Of a stretch of DNA of 64,000 bases, positions 21,864 to 35,000 are shown in pieces (position 1 is the first letter of the stretch; every line of letters begins with the position of its first letter). The DNA is from Eucommia ulmoides (lineage: Eukaryota; Streptophyta; Magnoliopsida; Garryales; Eucommiaceae). Location: contig CM028330.1 of NCBI GenBank assembly GCA_016647705.1, forward strand, positions 34,299,534 to 34,363,533, written 5' to 3'. The position numbers and the translations under genes are program-made. The notes beneath the pieces are model-generated. The model was given only the letters and a program-made list of their open reading frames with translations, did no database searches and had not been told where the DNA came from.

Positions 21864-22875
21864 TAATTATCATATGCCAATTGAATTTTTCTCTAAACTT
21901 AAATGACTACATGGGTATAAGAATGATTTAGTAATGGACCTTGGGGTCCATTATAAAATACCCAATTATAAAACTAACCATAGGGATTACATAAAAAAAA
22001 AATAGTAGGGATTAAAAAACCCTAGGTTCATTATTTTAAAGATAATATAATAATTTCCTATAATTTCTAATTACTGTGTAATGTCTATGTTTTGGATATG
22101 CCAAAGGAGTATATTTATGAGCCGTGGACAACCCTTTTAAGCAGTCAAAGAAAAACAATTTGTCTAGTTTATTATAAATCGGCTAGTAAAATTATTATGT
22201 TTTTCCCCTAATTTTTTTTGGGGGATAGAAACAAAATTAAAACACCAATTTCAAATAAATTACAACAAAAAACATAAAAAATAAAAATAAAAAAATAACC
22301 CACTTTTATCAAAATATTAAAAAATTGAACAATTTTTTTTAACTATATTAGACATTCCTATAATCAATTAAAACAAAGAGAGAGATTCAAAAAAAAAAAA
22401 ACTAAATTTAAGAAAAAAACCCTAAACCCTAAGAACATTTTTGGCCATTTTTTTAAAATTACACTCAATTGAAGGCAAATTGAGCGCGGATCTATTAGTA
22501 TCATCACAATCAACTCACAATGACAATTTTCACGATTCAATAATAACAAAAACTGAGAATTTGAAGAAAATTCAATACAACTCACCTACACTTCGGAGAT
22601 CCAGAGGTATATGTTGATAAAGAAGAAGACGATGACAACCTGATATTAATGAAAAATTTAGCTGATCAAGAAGAAAATAATCAAGAGGAACAAGAAGATG
22701 GTTTGATTTTCGATCTAGCGCAAGAGGGAAGAAGATGAAGATAAAAAAGAATAGAGGATGTACAATAGCGTGTTCTGCTCACTAGTTTGGATTTTAAAAG
22801 ATAAAAAATGTTGTTTTAAATAACGCTTTTATATAAGTGAACATGAGATTTGTAAGTTGTTAACCCTGAAGAATT
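21864..22875. other. Unannotated stretch with one short acidic frame
   Basis: Mostly AT-rich. At about 22610-22738 a plus-strand frame reads YVDKEEDDDNLILMKNLADQ, rich in Asp and Glu, ending in TGA. It has no start or partner exon and could be a gene fragment. I recognise nothing else. Confidence 0.35.
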
Positions 22876-22880
22876 TAAGT

Positions 22881-25800
22881 CATATTTGAAGATTTTATGA
22901 TTACATTAACTTGACAATTTTTCTAGACAAATCCTATTACTTGAGATGTAACTATAGTTGAGATGATTTTAGTTTGGATACTGATGCACTGGGAATGAAA
23001 GATCAAGTTATTCAAGGACAATTGGATGATCAAGATTATTTGTTTTTTTTTTTTTTTTGTTTTTTTTTGTTGTATTTCTTAAGGTAAATAGTACGTATAC
23101 TTGTCAATTATGTTTCAACCTGACTAGGATCACACACTACACTTAATATTGTCTTATATCCGATATTTTGTGTGTGATTAATTGTCAATTATGCATGCAT
23201 GTGAATATAAAAGTGTTAAGATATTTTTCATGTATAATTAGAGGTATTTAGATTCAAATTGGTCACCAAATTACTAAAACAGTCAGCTGATTGAATTTGA
23301 ATTTTGAAAATAGAGTTTATGGTTCAAACAATCGACTCCTCATAGATTAGTCGACCGAATGATATAAAGAGGTCTCTGGTTGTGTTTTGATGTGAAACGA
23401 TCAACAACATAGGTATGTCGGTCGACCGCTTAAATCAAAGAGTTGTAGTTTTTGAAAAAGTGATCAATTTAGTTGTCCGGATTTGTAGATTAGTCGATCA
23501 AATAGTTTAGGTTGTTGGATTGTTTTGAAAGATGTTAAGATCGGTCAACCAAATGACCAAATCAGTCGAGCGAATTATTCTAGATTTGATTTTTAGTAAA
23601 TGCTTTTTGGAAGTATTTTTATATTATTTTTAATGGAAAATCTTTTTAAAATATGTTTTTTAATATTCTTAAATGATATATATTTAATATAAAAATTTTA
23701 GAAATAAGTTTTATGTATTAATTTTTTGAAATTAGTGACTTTATCAAATTTCTATTTTTGTCCCTATATTTTCAGATCTTATTAAATGTTGTTTTGATGG
23801 ACAACTGAACATTGATGTTTTATAGAACTAATGAGTTTATTTAGTGATTTCAGATTAAAAGTTTCATATGTTCAAATGAGAAAAAGAATGAATCGAAAAA
23901 GTTAATCCTTCAAGATCTACAAGATATATACAGATTTTATGAGGAAATTCAAGATGGGTGCAAAGTGAAGGTATCAAAGATGTTTTGGAGTATTAAAGGA
24001 TTTTTTTATTCTTAGGTAAAACAACTCATTACTCTTATACTATTAATTCAAACCGAATTAGGATCACGCACGACAATTTAAAATGAGTAATCTTATGTGT
24101 GTTATCGTCGGAAATAATAAATTCAAGATCCTAATAGATTTTAAAAATGTTAAAATCATAAAAATATTTTTGATAAAGTGTTGAATTGAGAAAATGTTTT
24201 CAAAACATAAAATGATAAGTTTCTGGTCAATTCAGTGAACCAAAAAAAATGATCTGTCAACTAACCAAAGTAGTAGTTTGAAAGAAAATTTGTGAGAAAA
24301 CTACTAGTTAATTTGGTAAACCGACGAAACGGGTAGGTCGACTAACTAAAACAGTGGCTTGAAGGAAATTGGAAGTGGAAGTTACTAGCCAAATTGGTCA
24401 ACCAGCCAAAATAGCAGTTAACCGACAGGAAATGGGCAACGGTCAACTTTTGGACCGTTGTAGAGGCCGGTTAACCGGCAATCAAGCGGTCAACCGACGG
24501 GGTCTGATTCAGTCAACTTGATTGTTTTGTTTTTTGTGATCTTTTACCCAAATCCTATGATGTTAAACATTGTAAAAAGATATTCTTTGGGGATTTGAGT
24601 ATATTTCCATTATATATCATATATTATTAAGATTCTATTCAATTGGTCCATGTACTAATTGATTGTTTGAATTGAATTAGTAAAACTACTTCCTATACTT
24701 AAGAATTTTGGATCTAAAAGGTTTTGGGGACCAAATCAAGCTTTTCTAAAAGTATTTTAAATGAAATATACCTATTTTGACAGTATATTATATATGGGGT
24801 CTTAAAGTGTCATTTTTCGTCTTATCTTTTGGAAACTAGCATTTGTACGCATAGTTTAAGTTCTATAAAAGAAGGCCTGGATTTTCAACTTTAATCAATC
24901 AAGAACAAAGAGTTTAAATCATTATTTGCTTTATAGAGAATGATATTTTACTGAAGTATTTTCAGTAGTGTTATTTTGAAAGAGTTCTTGCTCTGAGCAC
25001 GCAAAAGTTTCCATCACTGGTTTTGTTCTATACTGAGCTATCTTATCTGTTTTCATGAAATTCCGGTGAGATCTTTTCAAGTTGATTTAAGTGCCTTTAT
25101 TAATTATCTAATTGATTACTTGAAATATTTATTTAGAAATATCGTTTTCCTATTTGAAAATCTTACATATCTTAAGAAATGATTTTTGCCTGCGAAATCT
25201 AATTAAATATTATTTGTGCTTTAATTGAGTAAATCAGATTTATTTATCACGTAGTTCTATCATGTAGTATTAGGAATATTGATTGAGCATAATATTTTTT
25301 GAGGTGGTAGAAGCTCATGTGAGAAGAACCTCGTGAATTTTTTAATTTTGTGAGTTTGAATGTATTAGTCAAATTTGGGACAGTGTCTAATCAGAGTAGT
25401 TAAGGTTTGATCTTTAGCCTATGAAAAGGGTTAAGTTTGATCTTTAGCTTGTTAAAAGGATTAAACTTTGATTATTTCTGTAATAAAATTAGGTTAGTGT
25501 TTAGTCTGGTAAAAAAATAAGGTTCTTCCTAACCCTATGAAAAAGAAAAAGTGTAAAGGTTTGATTCTGAGCTTGTGAAAAGAATTAGGTTAATCCTGAA
25601 CCTGTAAAAATGATTGTAAGGGTTTGGTTCCTACTTGAGAAATGAATCAGCGGATTAGTGGATTGCGAAAGTCCTGTGAAGCTCGGGGAACTAAACGTAG
25701 GTAAGAGTAGGTTGTCGAACCAAGATAAATCGTTGTGTGTTGCTTTTCTATATATCTGTGGTTTGGTTGTGCACATAGTTAAAAACGTTCTTGCTGTATT

Positions 25801-27104
25801 ATGAGATAATAATCAATTAGAAAAATTGATAACTTGTGTGTTTGAGAATTTAATTATTTAAATTTTTATAACTACCTAATTCAGGCCTCTTCTTGGGTTA
25901 GATCTGTGGGCTAACATGTTCGGTTAAACCTTTTGACTCAATTGGTAGCCTACTAAATATTTCTAACCTTTGACACGTATCTAGTTTATTTATGTCCATA
26001 TTCATTGGTTAAATATCAAATTTCCATGGGCGAATTTTAGGAGTCAAAAGTCTGTAGTCAAATGTCTTCAAATTTGGCAAAAAATATGATTTTAGTAACT
26101 GTTGGTGTTTTAAAAAATTGGAGTTTTAAGATGCCCAAAAATTCATTTTAAAATAATAAGAGAGAGATCAATAAGAGTGAGAATTCATTGGGAAATTTTC
26201 TGCACTTTTACCTTTTTGAAAAACCTGACCAGAGATCGAAATTCTGTGAAAAAAAAAAATCTCTATTTGATTGAGCTGAATTGCGTTCCCAAGTTGAATT
26301 CCTTTAGTTGGTAATCTACATTTAAAAATTCCAATGAGATCTATCCATGTTTAGATATAGCTAAATATCTTTATGTTTATCTGTTGATCTAAGTAATGTT
26401 ATATTATTGTTCGATTATATCTCTGTTTTCTAAACACTCAAATTTGAATTTGAAATTCTTAATCTTTGTGTATTTTTTTTATAATTGAAAAATCATTTTC
26501 CAAAACTCGTGTGCTTTGATATTGAATTTAATATTGATTAAATGAGTTAAACGATTTGATTATTTTTGTTTGGATTATCTGTTTGTGTGCTCAATTATAA
26601 TTAAACCAGATAAATTAACACGAAGTTGAAATTGCATATCTTTTAATAGTGTTCACATTTATCTCAATTAGATCGGGTTAAAATTGTGATTAATATGGTA
26701 GAAGCTCTGAGAGAATTTTTTGTATTTTGTGAGTTGTAACTTGAACTTTAGTGTAATTAGACCAAGTGAAAATGTGTTTAAATACAAAGAGAATTTACTC
26801 AAAGTGGGTGTAACGTTTTGATTCTCACTCCGGAAGAATATTTGAATTTAGTGGATTAATACCCTATACGAACTCAGGGGCGTAGACATAGAAAAGAGTA
26901 GGTTGCCGAACCACGATAAAATTTACTATCAATTTCTCTATCTCTTTTCTGTGTGATTATATTTGTGTGTGCATAACATTCAAACATTTCCGTTAACAAA
27001 GATAAAATCTTGTGAAATTTGAATAGGACACAAATATTTTAATATTAATTTTGAAACTACTCAATTCACTCATTTTTCTTATTGGATAACACTTTGGGAC
27101 AACA
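22881..27104 (+). mobile_element. Older solo LTR of the same Copia family, with another LTR nested in it
   Basis: TAAGT flanks it at 22876-22880 and 27105-27109. The left part (22881-23786) shares AAGATTTT..., 'ggatcacacac' and a GTCGAC-rich stretch with 18646-21758. The right part (25917-27104) has the LTR 3' half ending ACTACTCAATTCACTC...GGGACAACA. The first two bases are CA rather than TG, so either the end has mutated or the boundary is off by a few bases. Confidence 0.65.
23787..25916 (+). mobile_element. Solo LTR nested within the LTR at 22881-27104
   Basis: Runs TGTTGTTTTGATGGACAAC...GTGGGCTAACA, colinear with 18646-21758. It separates the two halves of the surrounding LTR. ATGTT occurs at both borders (23786-23790, 25916-25920) but overlaps the LTR ends, so a clean target duplication is not established. 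Confidence 0.8.
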
Positions 27105-27390
27105 TAAGTGTTTTGAGTTAAACAAAAATAGTTTTTATTTAAAATACCAATTTTGTAATGGAAATATTAATGTTTTTTTTTTTTTAATTGTTTAGACTTA
27201 ATTTAGCTTCTCTCTCCTCAATTAACCTTTTAAACAAAAAAATATTATTTAGTCTTCTATCAAAACATTGTTAGATTTTGGTCTTTAACAGATAGTAAAC
27301 GTGTATATATATATATATAACCAAAAAACCCTAATTGTCCATTCCATTTCTTATTTTCAACCACGTCGATCTTTCTCTTTCTCTCCTCAA
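27105..27390. other. AT-rich flank with a TATA-like run and telobox-like motif
   Basis: An AT dinucleotide run (27304-27320) is followed 8 bp later by AAACCCTAATTG. No gene body was found here other than the short frame that follows. Confidence 0.4.
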
Positions 27391-27588
27391 ATGCTTAGCC
27401 GCAGGCTTGATGCACACAACTTCGCCAAGTTCACCCTTCGGCACCAACAAATGCGACCCAAGTTTCTTGCTGTTGCAATCGAGGTCCACGATGCTTTCAA
27501 GCAAGAAACAGATTCAGTTCAACCCGTGCGCCAGCAGACTCGGGCAAAAATGCTGAAAGATCAGGCTCCATGTAGTGCGGATCGATAA
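27391..27588 (+). CDS. Short unknown frame after TATA and telobox-like motifs
   Basis: A 65-residue frame beginning MLSRRLDAHNFAKFTLRHQQ. Codon use and base composition are more gene-like than the neighbours. It is basic and has no hydrophobic segment. The stop (TAA at 27586) is followed by CTAG|GTACAA, a possible donor. It could be the first exon or relic of a host gene; I do not recognise it. A longer start at 27301 lies in the TATA run and is unlikely. Confidence 0.3.
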   Translation: MLSRRLDAHNFAKFTLRHQQMRPKFLAVAIEVHDAFKQETDSVQPVRQQTRAKMLKDQAPCSADR

Positions 27589-27622
27589 CGAAAACTAGGT
27601 ACAAACACTTGGAGATCTAGTA

Positions 27623-27990
27623 GTGGCGGTTCGCCGTTGTGGTGGCAGGAGGGCAGTAGTGGTTCTAGCTTTGATGCTTAATCACACTCTTTCTCAACCT
27701 CTCCCTCTCTCTCTTAGAGCTGCGAATGGTTTGCCAATTGTGGCGATGGGAGGCAGTTTGTCGTTGCGGCGACGGAAGGGCCTTGGTGGTTCCAGATGTG
27801 ATGCTCAAAATCTCTCTCTCATAGATGCGAACAGTTTGCCGTTGCGGCAACGAGAGGGCCGTGGTGGTTCCAGATTTGATGCTCAACCTCTCTCTTTCTC
27901 ACAGATGCAAACGGTTCACCGCTGCGATGACAGGAGGGCAGTGGTGGTTTGTTGTGCTCAACCGCTCTCTCTTTCTCCCTCTCAAATCTG
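27623..27990. repeat. Minisatellite, about 76-130-bp units, four copies
   Basis: GTGGTTCCAGATTTGATGCTCAA recurs with variation near 27657, 27786, 27862 and 27942, separated by CTCTCTCTC tracts and GCGAACAGTTTGCCGTTGCGG units. The long open frame across it follows from the repeat and lacks gene-like features. Confidence 0.75.
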
Positions 27991-28009
27991 GAAATTTCTA
28001 AATCTTGTG

Positions 28010-28440
28010 TAAATTTTTCAGATTTGTGAATTTTGAGTTGATGTTCAGATCATCGTGAATATTCATGTGAATTTTTTGTTGATTTTTGTGAAATTTTTGT
28101 TTATTGATGTGAATTTTTTGTTAAATTTTATGGAGTTTTACTCTGTTAATGTGAATATTTTTTTGTTAATTTTGTTTTTAGTGAATGTTCATATCGAGTT
28201 GTTTTTTGTGTATGTTGTGAATGTTTTTTTAAGTGTGTTTTCGATGTGTGTTTAGTGAAAATACACATTGATATGTTTTGTGAATGTTCATATCGGTGAA
28301 TTTTTCGTATTTTGTGAAAGTACATATTGGTTTGTTTTTATGAAAATTATGAACATTCACAACAATACAATTAACATATATCAAATAAAAATAATAAAAT
28401 AAAAATATGAATGTTCGCGTCTTTATATTTTTATACAATG
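28010..28440. repeat. Low-complexity TG/TTTTTG-rich array
   Basis: Repeats of GTGAATTTTTTGTT, GTGAATGTTCATATCG and related phrases, with little cytosine. No gene is seen. Confidence 0.6.
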
Positions 28441-28995
28441 ACATTGTATGTAAATTATAGAAAAAATATGGTCAAAGAAGGGAAGGCTATTTTCTAAAAC
28501 ATCTCTTAGGAAAACAAAAATTTCTCAATGTTGAGTACCAAAATTAAAATTTTCACGCAGGAAAGGCAATTTCAAATAGCGAATTATAGGTGAGGAGAAA
28601 TTTTCAACCAGGGTAAAAGGGGTAAAGGGTTTTTCCTCTTAACTCCAGAAAAAAATGCCCCGAGCGTGTAATATGACGGGTATATCGACGACGCGCAATT
28701 GGTGGCTCAGTTCGTGTGATCTTGCCGGAAATGCAGACCCGCTGAAACCTGGCTCTACCCCTTTTGCTTCGCATTTGGCCAAATCTCCCTTTCGCTCCTT
28801 CTTTACAACTGTATCAGCAGCTTATTGTGTGTGTTTCATGTAGATCCGATCTCGATCTTTGAAATATCTTTAGATTTTTTCAGTAAATTCTTCTAATTCA
28901 CCATCCAATTCCTTTGTTTCGTTCCTGGATCCCTGTCTTGTCTCTGAAATCTTGATTCCTAGACCCAGGAAGGCCAAGACCAAGAGCTCCAAGTC
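28441..28995 (+). promoter_or_regulatory. Upstream region and probable 5' leader of the GDT1-like gene
   Basis: The last about 350 bp change to a GC-balanced, pyrimidine-rich composition with TCTTGATTCC and CTCTGAAATC phrases, as in plant leaders. An upstream ATG at 28655 opens a 62-codon frame that stops at 28843. It is out of frame with the main start and could act as an upstream ORF if transcription begins before it. No convincing TATA box was found. Confidence 0.4.
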
Positions 28996-29088
28996 ATGGG
29001 TTTGAGATCAAACCCCGGTAGAACAGCTGGCCTTTTTGTCTTCTTAATCCTTTTCCTTTTCTTGAACATCTCACTTGTCCCTGCAAAG
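28996..29088 (+). CDS. PML3: GDT1-like exon 1
   Basis: Codes residues 1-31: MGLRSNPGR, a hydrophobic core [11 protein letters not shown], then NISLVPAK. Ends at K in phase 0 with donor GTACGG. The ATG is the first in this frame that gives a signal segment. Confidence 0.88.
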
Positions 29089-32000
29089 GTACGGTGGTAA
29101 CCGTGGTCCTGTAGTCTTCTGTGTATCTCTAATATACATGTGTTGCGTCCATGATGCTTGTTTTTTCTTTGGTATTTAGGTGTCTGCGGTTGAAACTGAA
29201 AACGATGAATCAAACGGTTCAAGTCAAGATCTGGGTCGGCGTAGCAAAGTGATTATGCCTCTCTTATTTTCATCGTGGATGTTATTTATTAGAGTTTGCC
29301 AGATTGGAAATTTATGCTATAAATTCCTATTTGATTTCCAAACACGAAAGTGGTTCCGTTCTTCAAACTTTATGTTTAACTATGGACAAGGAAGAATTAA
29401 ACAATAGAATTTGAGTAATGTTGTGGTTCACTTCCAGATGTTCATTGTATATGCTGATAGTCAATCACTATATTTTTATTACATAATATTACTCTTGGCA
29501 GTAGGCACCGTAGGTTAATGTTATAGCAGTACGATGAACTTGAAGACTTGAAAGCAACTGTGTGGACTCATTTTTTTAAGAATGTTCGTAATGCTTTTCT
29601 GTGGCTAAAAATGAAGAAATAGGTTGAGGATTTTCATGCATTGTATTTAACATGTATTTATTTTTACCGAGTACATCCATAGGATTGTCCTTGTTTATGT
29701 TTTGCTGTATCTTTTTATATCTAAATTTCTGTGACAGATTGTTCTCAGCAAGCTTGGCAGTGCTATAAGCAATGATCATGATTCCATTGGTGTGGATCTT
29801 AACTTAGATGCCGGTCTTGGAATTTTTGATGCCTTCTTTGCAAGTTTGTCAATGATACTTGTCAGCGAGGTTCATGGACTCATTCCCTGGTGTTTTTTGT
29901 TGCCATTTCAATTAGTTTTGTGCTCATAAAAAAATTTCTTGCATTACATTGTGGAAATGGTGACTTATGTTCACTTTGAATGATAATAATTATAGACAAA
30001 CTAACAAAGTGAAGGGGGTTCACCTCATCCCCTTCCAAACGAAAAAAAGCCTTTCCAAACAAAGAAGAAACAAAAGCAACATATTCTTCCATGTTTAGAT
30101 ATGTTAGAAGTGAATCTTAATGAAGTCTCTAGATTGTCCATCTCAAGTTAGTATATGAAAATAGTCACCCAAGTCCTTGTAAGTGACAAAATCAACATAT
30201 CATGGCCAATAAAATTGCAATACATAGATATAAAAACTACAATTTATAAGTTGAATAATTTAATTTATGGTTAGATCTCATTAGACTTGGTAATGAAATT
30301 TGCCTCAAATAATACAATGATGATTTTTAGATTCGAAGATAAAATGCATTTATAAGAGAGAGAGAGAGAGAGAAGGGGGGGGGGGGGGAGATGGATGTAT
30401 GGATGCATTCATGAATGAATGAACCCCCAAATAACGCTATAGTTTGTTTGTGAGGAAATGGGTAGAGGCAAAAATACTTTGATGTTTTTTATATTAGGAG
30501 ATAAATGCATTTATAAGAGAGGGAGAGGGGGAGAGAGATGGATGGATGTATTCGTGAATGAATGAACCCCCAATGCAATATTATAGTTTTTTGTAGGGAA
30601 ATGGGTGGGGAATTTCTAACGTACCTTTAGAAGTAGTACCCTTTGAGTAAAAACTTCAATGTATACAAATAGGTAAAAAATGTGGTAAGGTATTCCTATA
30701 ATATACAAAATATTTTGAGCTTAAGAACTACATGATAAATGTCACTAATAAAACGTTTAATGGTAGCGTAGCTCTTAGTTTGCCCATGAAACATTTTCAT
30801 CATAAAAGTCCAGGTAGGCATAGACCCACAAGTGTGGGTGGTAATCCCCACAAAAAATAATTTTTAATAATTTTAATTCTAAAAGTAATTAGAAGCGTAA
30901 AAAACAATGAGTAATATAAAAGCATGAAAAAAATTTATAAGATGACAATACCAAGAATAATTGGGTAGGTTCCTTTTAGCACACTCTACTTTGACTTCAT
31001 ATCGCTTAACCCTCTTCTTGTTCTGCACTTTGCCGTGGCCTTTTATTAAAGAAATTGATCAAATGACTTAACTACCCTAAAAATGTTAAATTGAATATTA
31101 TGCAAAAATATATATACTAGCGTGTAGCCATGCCAAAATACGCTATTTTAAATTGAACACGTTGTAAAACACCATACAATTACGATGAATCATAAAATCA
31201 ACTTGAAATCTGTATCACATAGCAAAATGCCCATGTCACTTTTTAGTAAAGTGAGATTTTTCACTAGAAATTTAAATACAATAATTTGAGACAGTCACGA
31301 TAATACTTCCTGATAAATAATATTTGTTGTGGATTGAGATATATCTTCGGCGAGAAGTACACTTAAGTGATCAAATGATGTACATCTTGATAGGGCTACA
31401 CATAGTTGACCATAACTAAAAATGGTGTAGTCAAATCAATTCCAACAAATTTCACTGTTTGTTCTTGTGATTTATTTACTGTGATGGCATATGCCAAACG
31501 AATTGGGAACTGATACCTTGTCATTTGGAAAGGAAATTCAGAACACGATGACGTCAAAGATATTCTCGAAATGAATGTCAAATTTCCTTGATTTATCCCT
31601 GGTTAAAATTCGAGTCTCAATTATCTGCGAAGAACACCTAACAACAATTGACCGTTTGCCATTACAAAGTCTATCATTGGTGCAATATTTCTCAATAACA
31701 TAATTGGACAACCAATTTTCAATCTAACTTGAAAAGGGGTAATCCTAGAGGATCTAAAGAATTCAAATATTCATTAGGATAACGATTTGTAATTTGACGC
31801 TTGGCTCCATAATCTTTAGATATCTTGTCTGTAGCCAAAAAACTTGATCGTTTCGTTTTGGAAAGATATTTAAAGAGACTGAATACATAACACTAACATC
31901 GTCATTTCGTGTAGAATGAATAGAACATTTGATTAGAAATATAAGAGTAGCAACACAGGATGTATTTAGATGTGGATAAGCCGAATATATTAGTACACTC

Positions 32001-35000
32001 ATATCATGACACTTGCGTTTGGTAGACGACAGTTCTATGACTTAAGAGGGATCACTTCCAATTTAAAAATTTCTAAAAAATATAAATGAATTATTTTGTT
32101 AGTAATTAAATAGCTGATTACAACAAATAATGTGTAATTGTGACTAAAATAAAATATTACATGAAGTGAATATCTTGAAAACTCTGTATTTTTAATGTTT
32201 GTATTACTTAGGCGCATGTTCAAATTCAAAATTAGGACATGTATATCTTTTCAAAGGAATGGACGCCTCAACAGTGCATGCATAATTTGTTGACTTATAA
32301 CATGTAAAATTTCCAAAAGTCTCCTCCAACAACAAGAGTGATACTCCAATTGGCTTTGGGTTACTGTAAATATCTTGTAGAGTTTAGTCCACACACTCAA
32401 TGTAGTATTTATGTTGCATAGGAACTCCATCTTAAATAATTAACTTTTCCTTTTTAAACAATTTTGCATGCAACAATTGTTATTGGAATGAAAAATTGAA
32501 TTATCAAGAATATCCAATATAATACGAAATGTAGAGTGTGCAGTTCAACCTCCTTCAAGTAGCAGACTTGTGGAGATCTAAGGAGGGAATCAGGGGAGAG
32601 GGAGAGAATTAGTCCCGAATAGTGGAGAATTCAGGCCAAAATTCTCTCCTGGGACTTGTAATTCCCATAGATGGAGATAGGAAAGAGACTACAGATTTCC
32701 ATAGACGGAGAAGGCTTTCAGAGCGAGAGAGAGAGAGGAGCGGCGTGAGGCTGAGCTTAGGGAGAGAGGAAAGACATGATTTCCATAGATGGAAAAGGCG
32801 TGATTTTCATTTCCTCCATATTCGGCCCTACCTAGAGCTAGGGGGAAACATGATGGAGAGAGAGAACAAAGAAGCCACCACCCTCTTATGTCAATAATTT
32901 ATAATTTATTATAATTATTAATCAATGCCCATATTTTCAGCCTTGTCATATGCTGTCGAAATTAAATTACCAATTTATAGCGGGAGTGAATTGAACCACT
33001 TGTGTAATTACCTGATTATTAATATATTTATATAAAACAAGAAAAAATTAGGGTTTTGGCATATTTTAATCTCAGTCATTCTTTGTCTCATAGTACATCG
33101 AATGACTGAAAAATATCCAAGCTTCTTATACCCGTCCTATCTTATTACATAGATTATAATTTATTATAATTAATTATAATATTAACCACTATTCATATTC
33201 ATAGCTTTGTAATGTGCAACCAAAATTTAATTACCAATTTATAGCGAGCGGGACTGAATTGAAACACTTGTGTAATGACCCATTTATTAATATGTATATG
33301 TATATATAAAGTAATAGGGTTTAGGTATCTTTTAATTTCAATCGCTCTTTGTCTCACAGGACATCAAACGACTGAAAAATATACCGGCCTCTTATACATT
33401 TCCTATCCTATTATATAGATAATTAGTAACCACTACCCATATTTATATCCGTGTCATGTGCAGTCAAAATAATTACCTAGCGGGAGTGAATTGAACCACT
33501 TTTGTAATTAACTATTTATTAGTATATTTATAAAAAAGAAATAAAAAAAGAAATAGCTTTATGTATCTTGTAATCTTCGCCGTTCTTTGTCTTAGAGGAG
33601 ATTGTATGACTAAAAAATATATAGGTCTCTTATATCTGTCCTATCTTATTATAAAGATTATAATTTATTAGAATTATTAATCACTACCCACGTATATAGC
33701 CTTGCCATGTGTAGTTAAAATTAAATTACCTATTCATAACGGGAGTGAATTGAAACACTTGTGTAGTCACCTATTCACACAATCATTGGACTGACTGGGT
33801 GACCTCGGATTGGTTTAGGCTAAGACTTGCTTGATTGTAAGAATGTGTTGTTCATCACTCTTCTGCTTGTTATTAGGCTTGCCCCTCAAATGCTTTTTCA
33901 ATCACATAGTCATAATGTGATTTTGTGACGTCCAATTAATTACATCATTAATTGTCATCAGGGAGCTTCTAAATGTACACCCGTTTTTGCTATTTATACA
34001 CTTATTTTTAAAAAAAAATTATTTAATTAAATTACTATTATACCCTTAGTTTTTAACACATAATGTCCCTTAATAGTTTTTTTTTTTCTTTCCCCACACT
34101 TACCCCTACATTCTTCCAAGTTCCACCTAATGTCCCCCTTTTTTTGCTATTCATACACCCTTTGGTACGGTCCTGGGGATCAAGGTTTTAAATCGCGGTA
34201 TTGGGTTACGTAACGGTAACGGTCGCGATGTAACAGTATTGGAAGTGCCGGCTTGTCCATGAATGGAATTGAATTGGCCATAACAGTTGTGAATTTTTTA
34301 AAATCACTATATTCTCAAAAACTCAATAATAATAATAATTGTTTTACTCATTAAATCCTTAATAAACAAATTCTAATAGATATTATGGCATTTAACTACA
34401 TATACAACACAAGAAAGATATGAAAAAAGACTAATTCTTCATTAAGGCTGAAAAGGTTGAAGAAAGGTTGAAATCTGAAGAAATGTTGAATTTTCGGACA
34501 TCACATGGCCTCTGCACAAGGCTACAATTACAGCCTGCTGATGGGAGGGGTGTTTTTGATGGGAAAGGGCTTGCACAAGGCTGAATACAACCTATATTTG
34601 ATAGGAGGGGGCGTGCACAAGGCCGAATGCAAGCCTATATCGGCCGTAACGGCCTGTAATGGCTGTAACGACTCACCATATCGGGAAAAGACACCATTAC
34701 GGGCCCATATTGGCCCGTAATGGGCCGATTCGGTGTGAATTGGCCCAAGCATGAAATATTGGCCCGTAACCGTAACAACGGGCCGATTTTCCGTTACGTA
34801 TCAGCTGCTACGGTACGTAATGACCGATACTTAGAACCTTGCTGGGGATCCATGAATTCTTTAAGATAGCAAGCGGTCAATCATAATATTTCTTGATGGG
34901 AATTAGGTCTTTCTTGGTGGGAGGCCCAACTAAAATTAGTAGTTGGAGGGTCCACCCTCGATTGCAAGTCATGATTTTTCCCCGTAAAGGATTGATGGAG

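Noticed and set aside
23786-25920. ATGTT as a target duplication for the inner LTR
   Set aside because: It overlaps the TG and CA ends of the LTR, so it may be coincidence; left unproven.
27623-28012. 129-residue plus-strand frame
   Set aside because: It reads through a minisatellite whose units keep the frame open only in part; no homology recognised.
28655-28843. 62-residue frame upstream of the GDT1-like start
   Set aside because: It is out of frame with the gene, unlike any family member, and sits in leader-like sequence; at most an upstream ORF.
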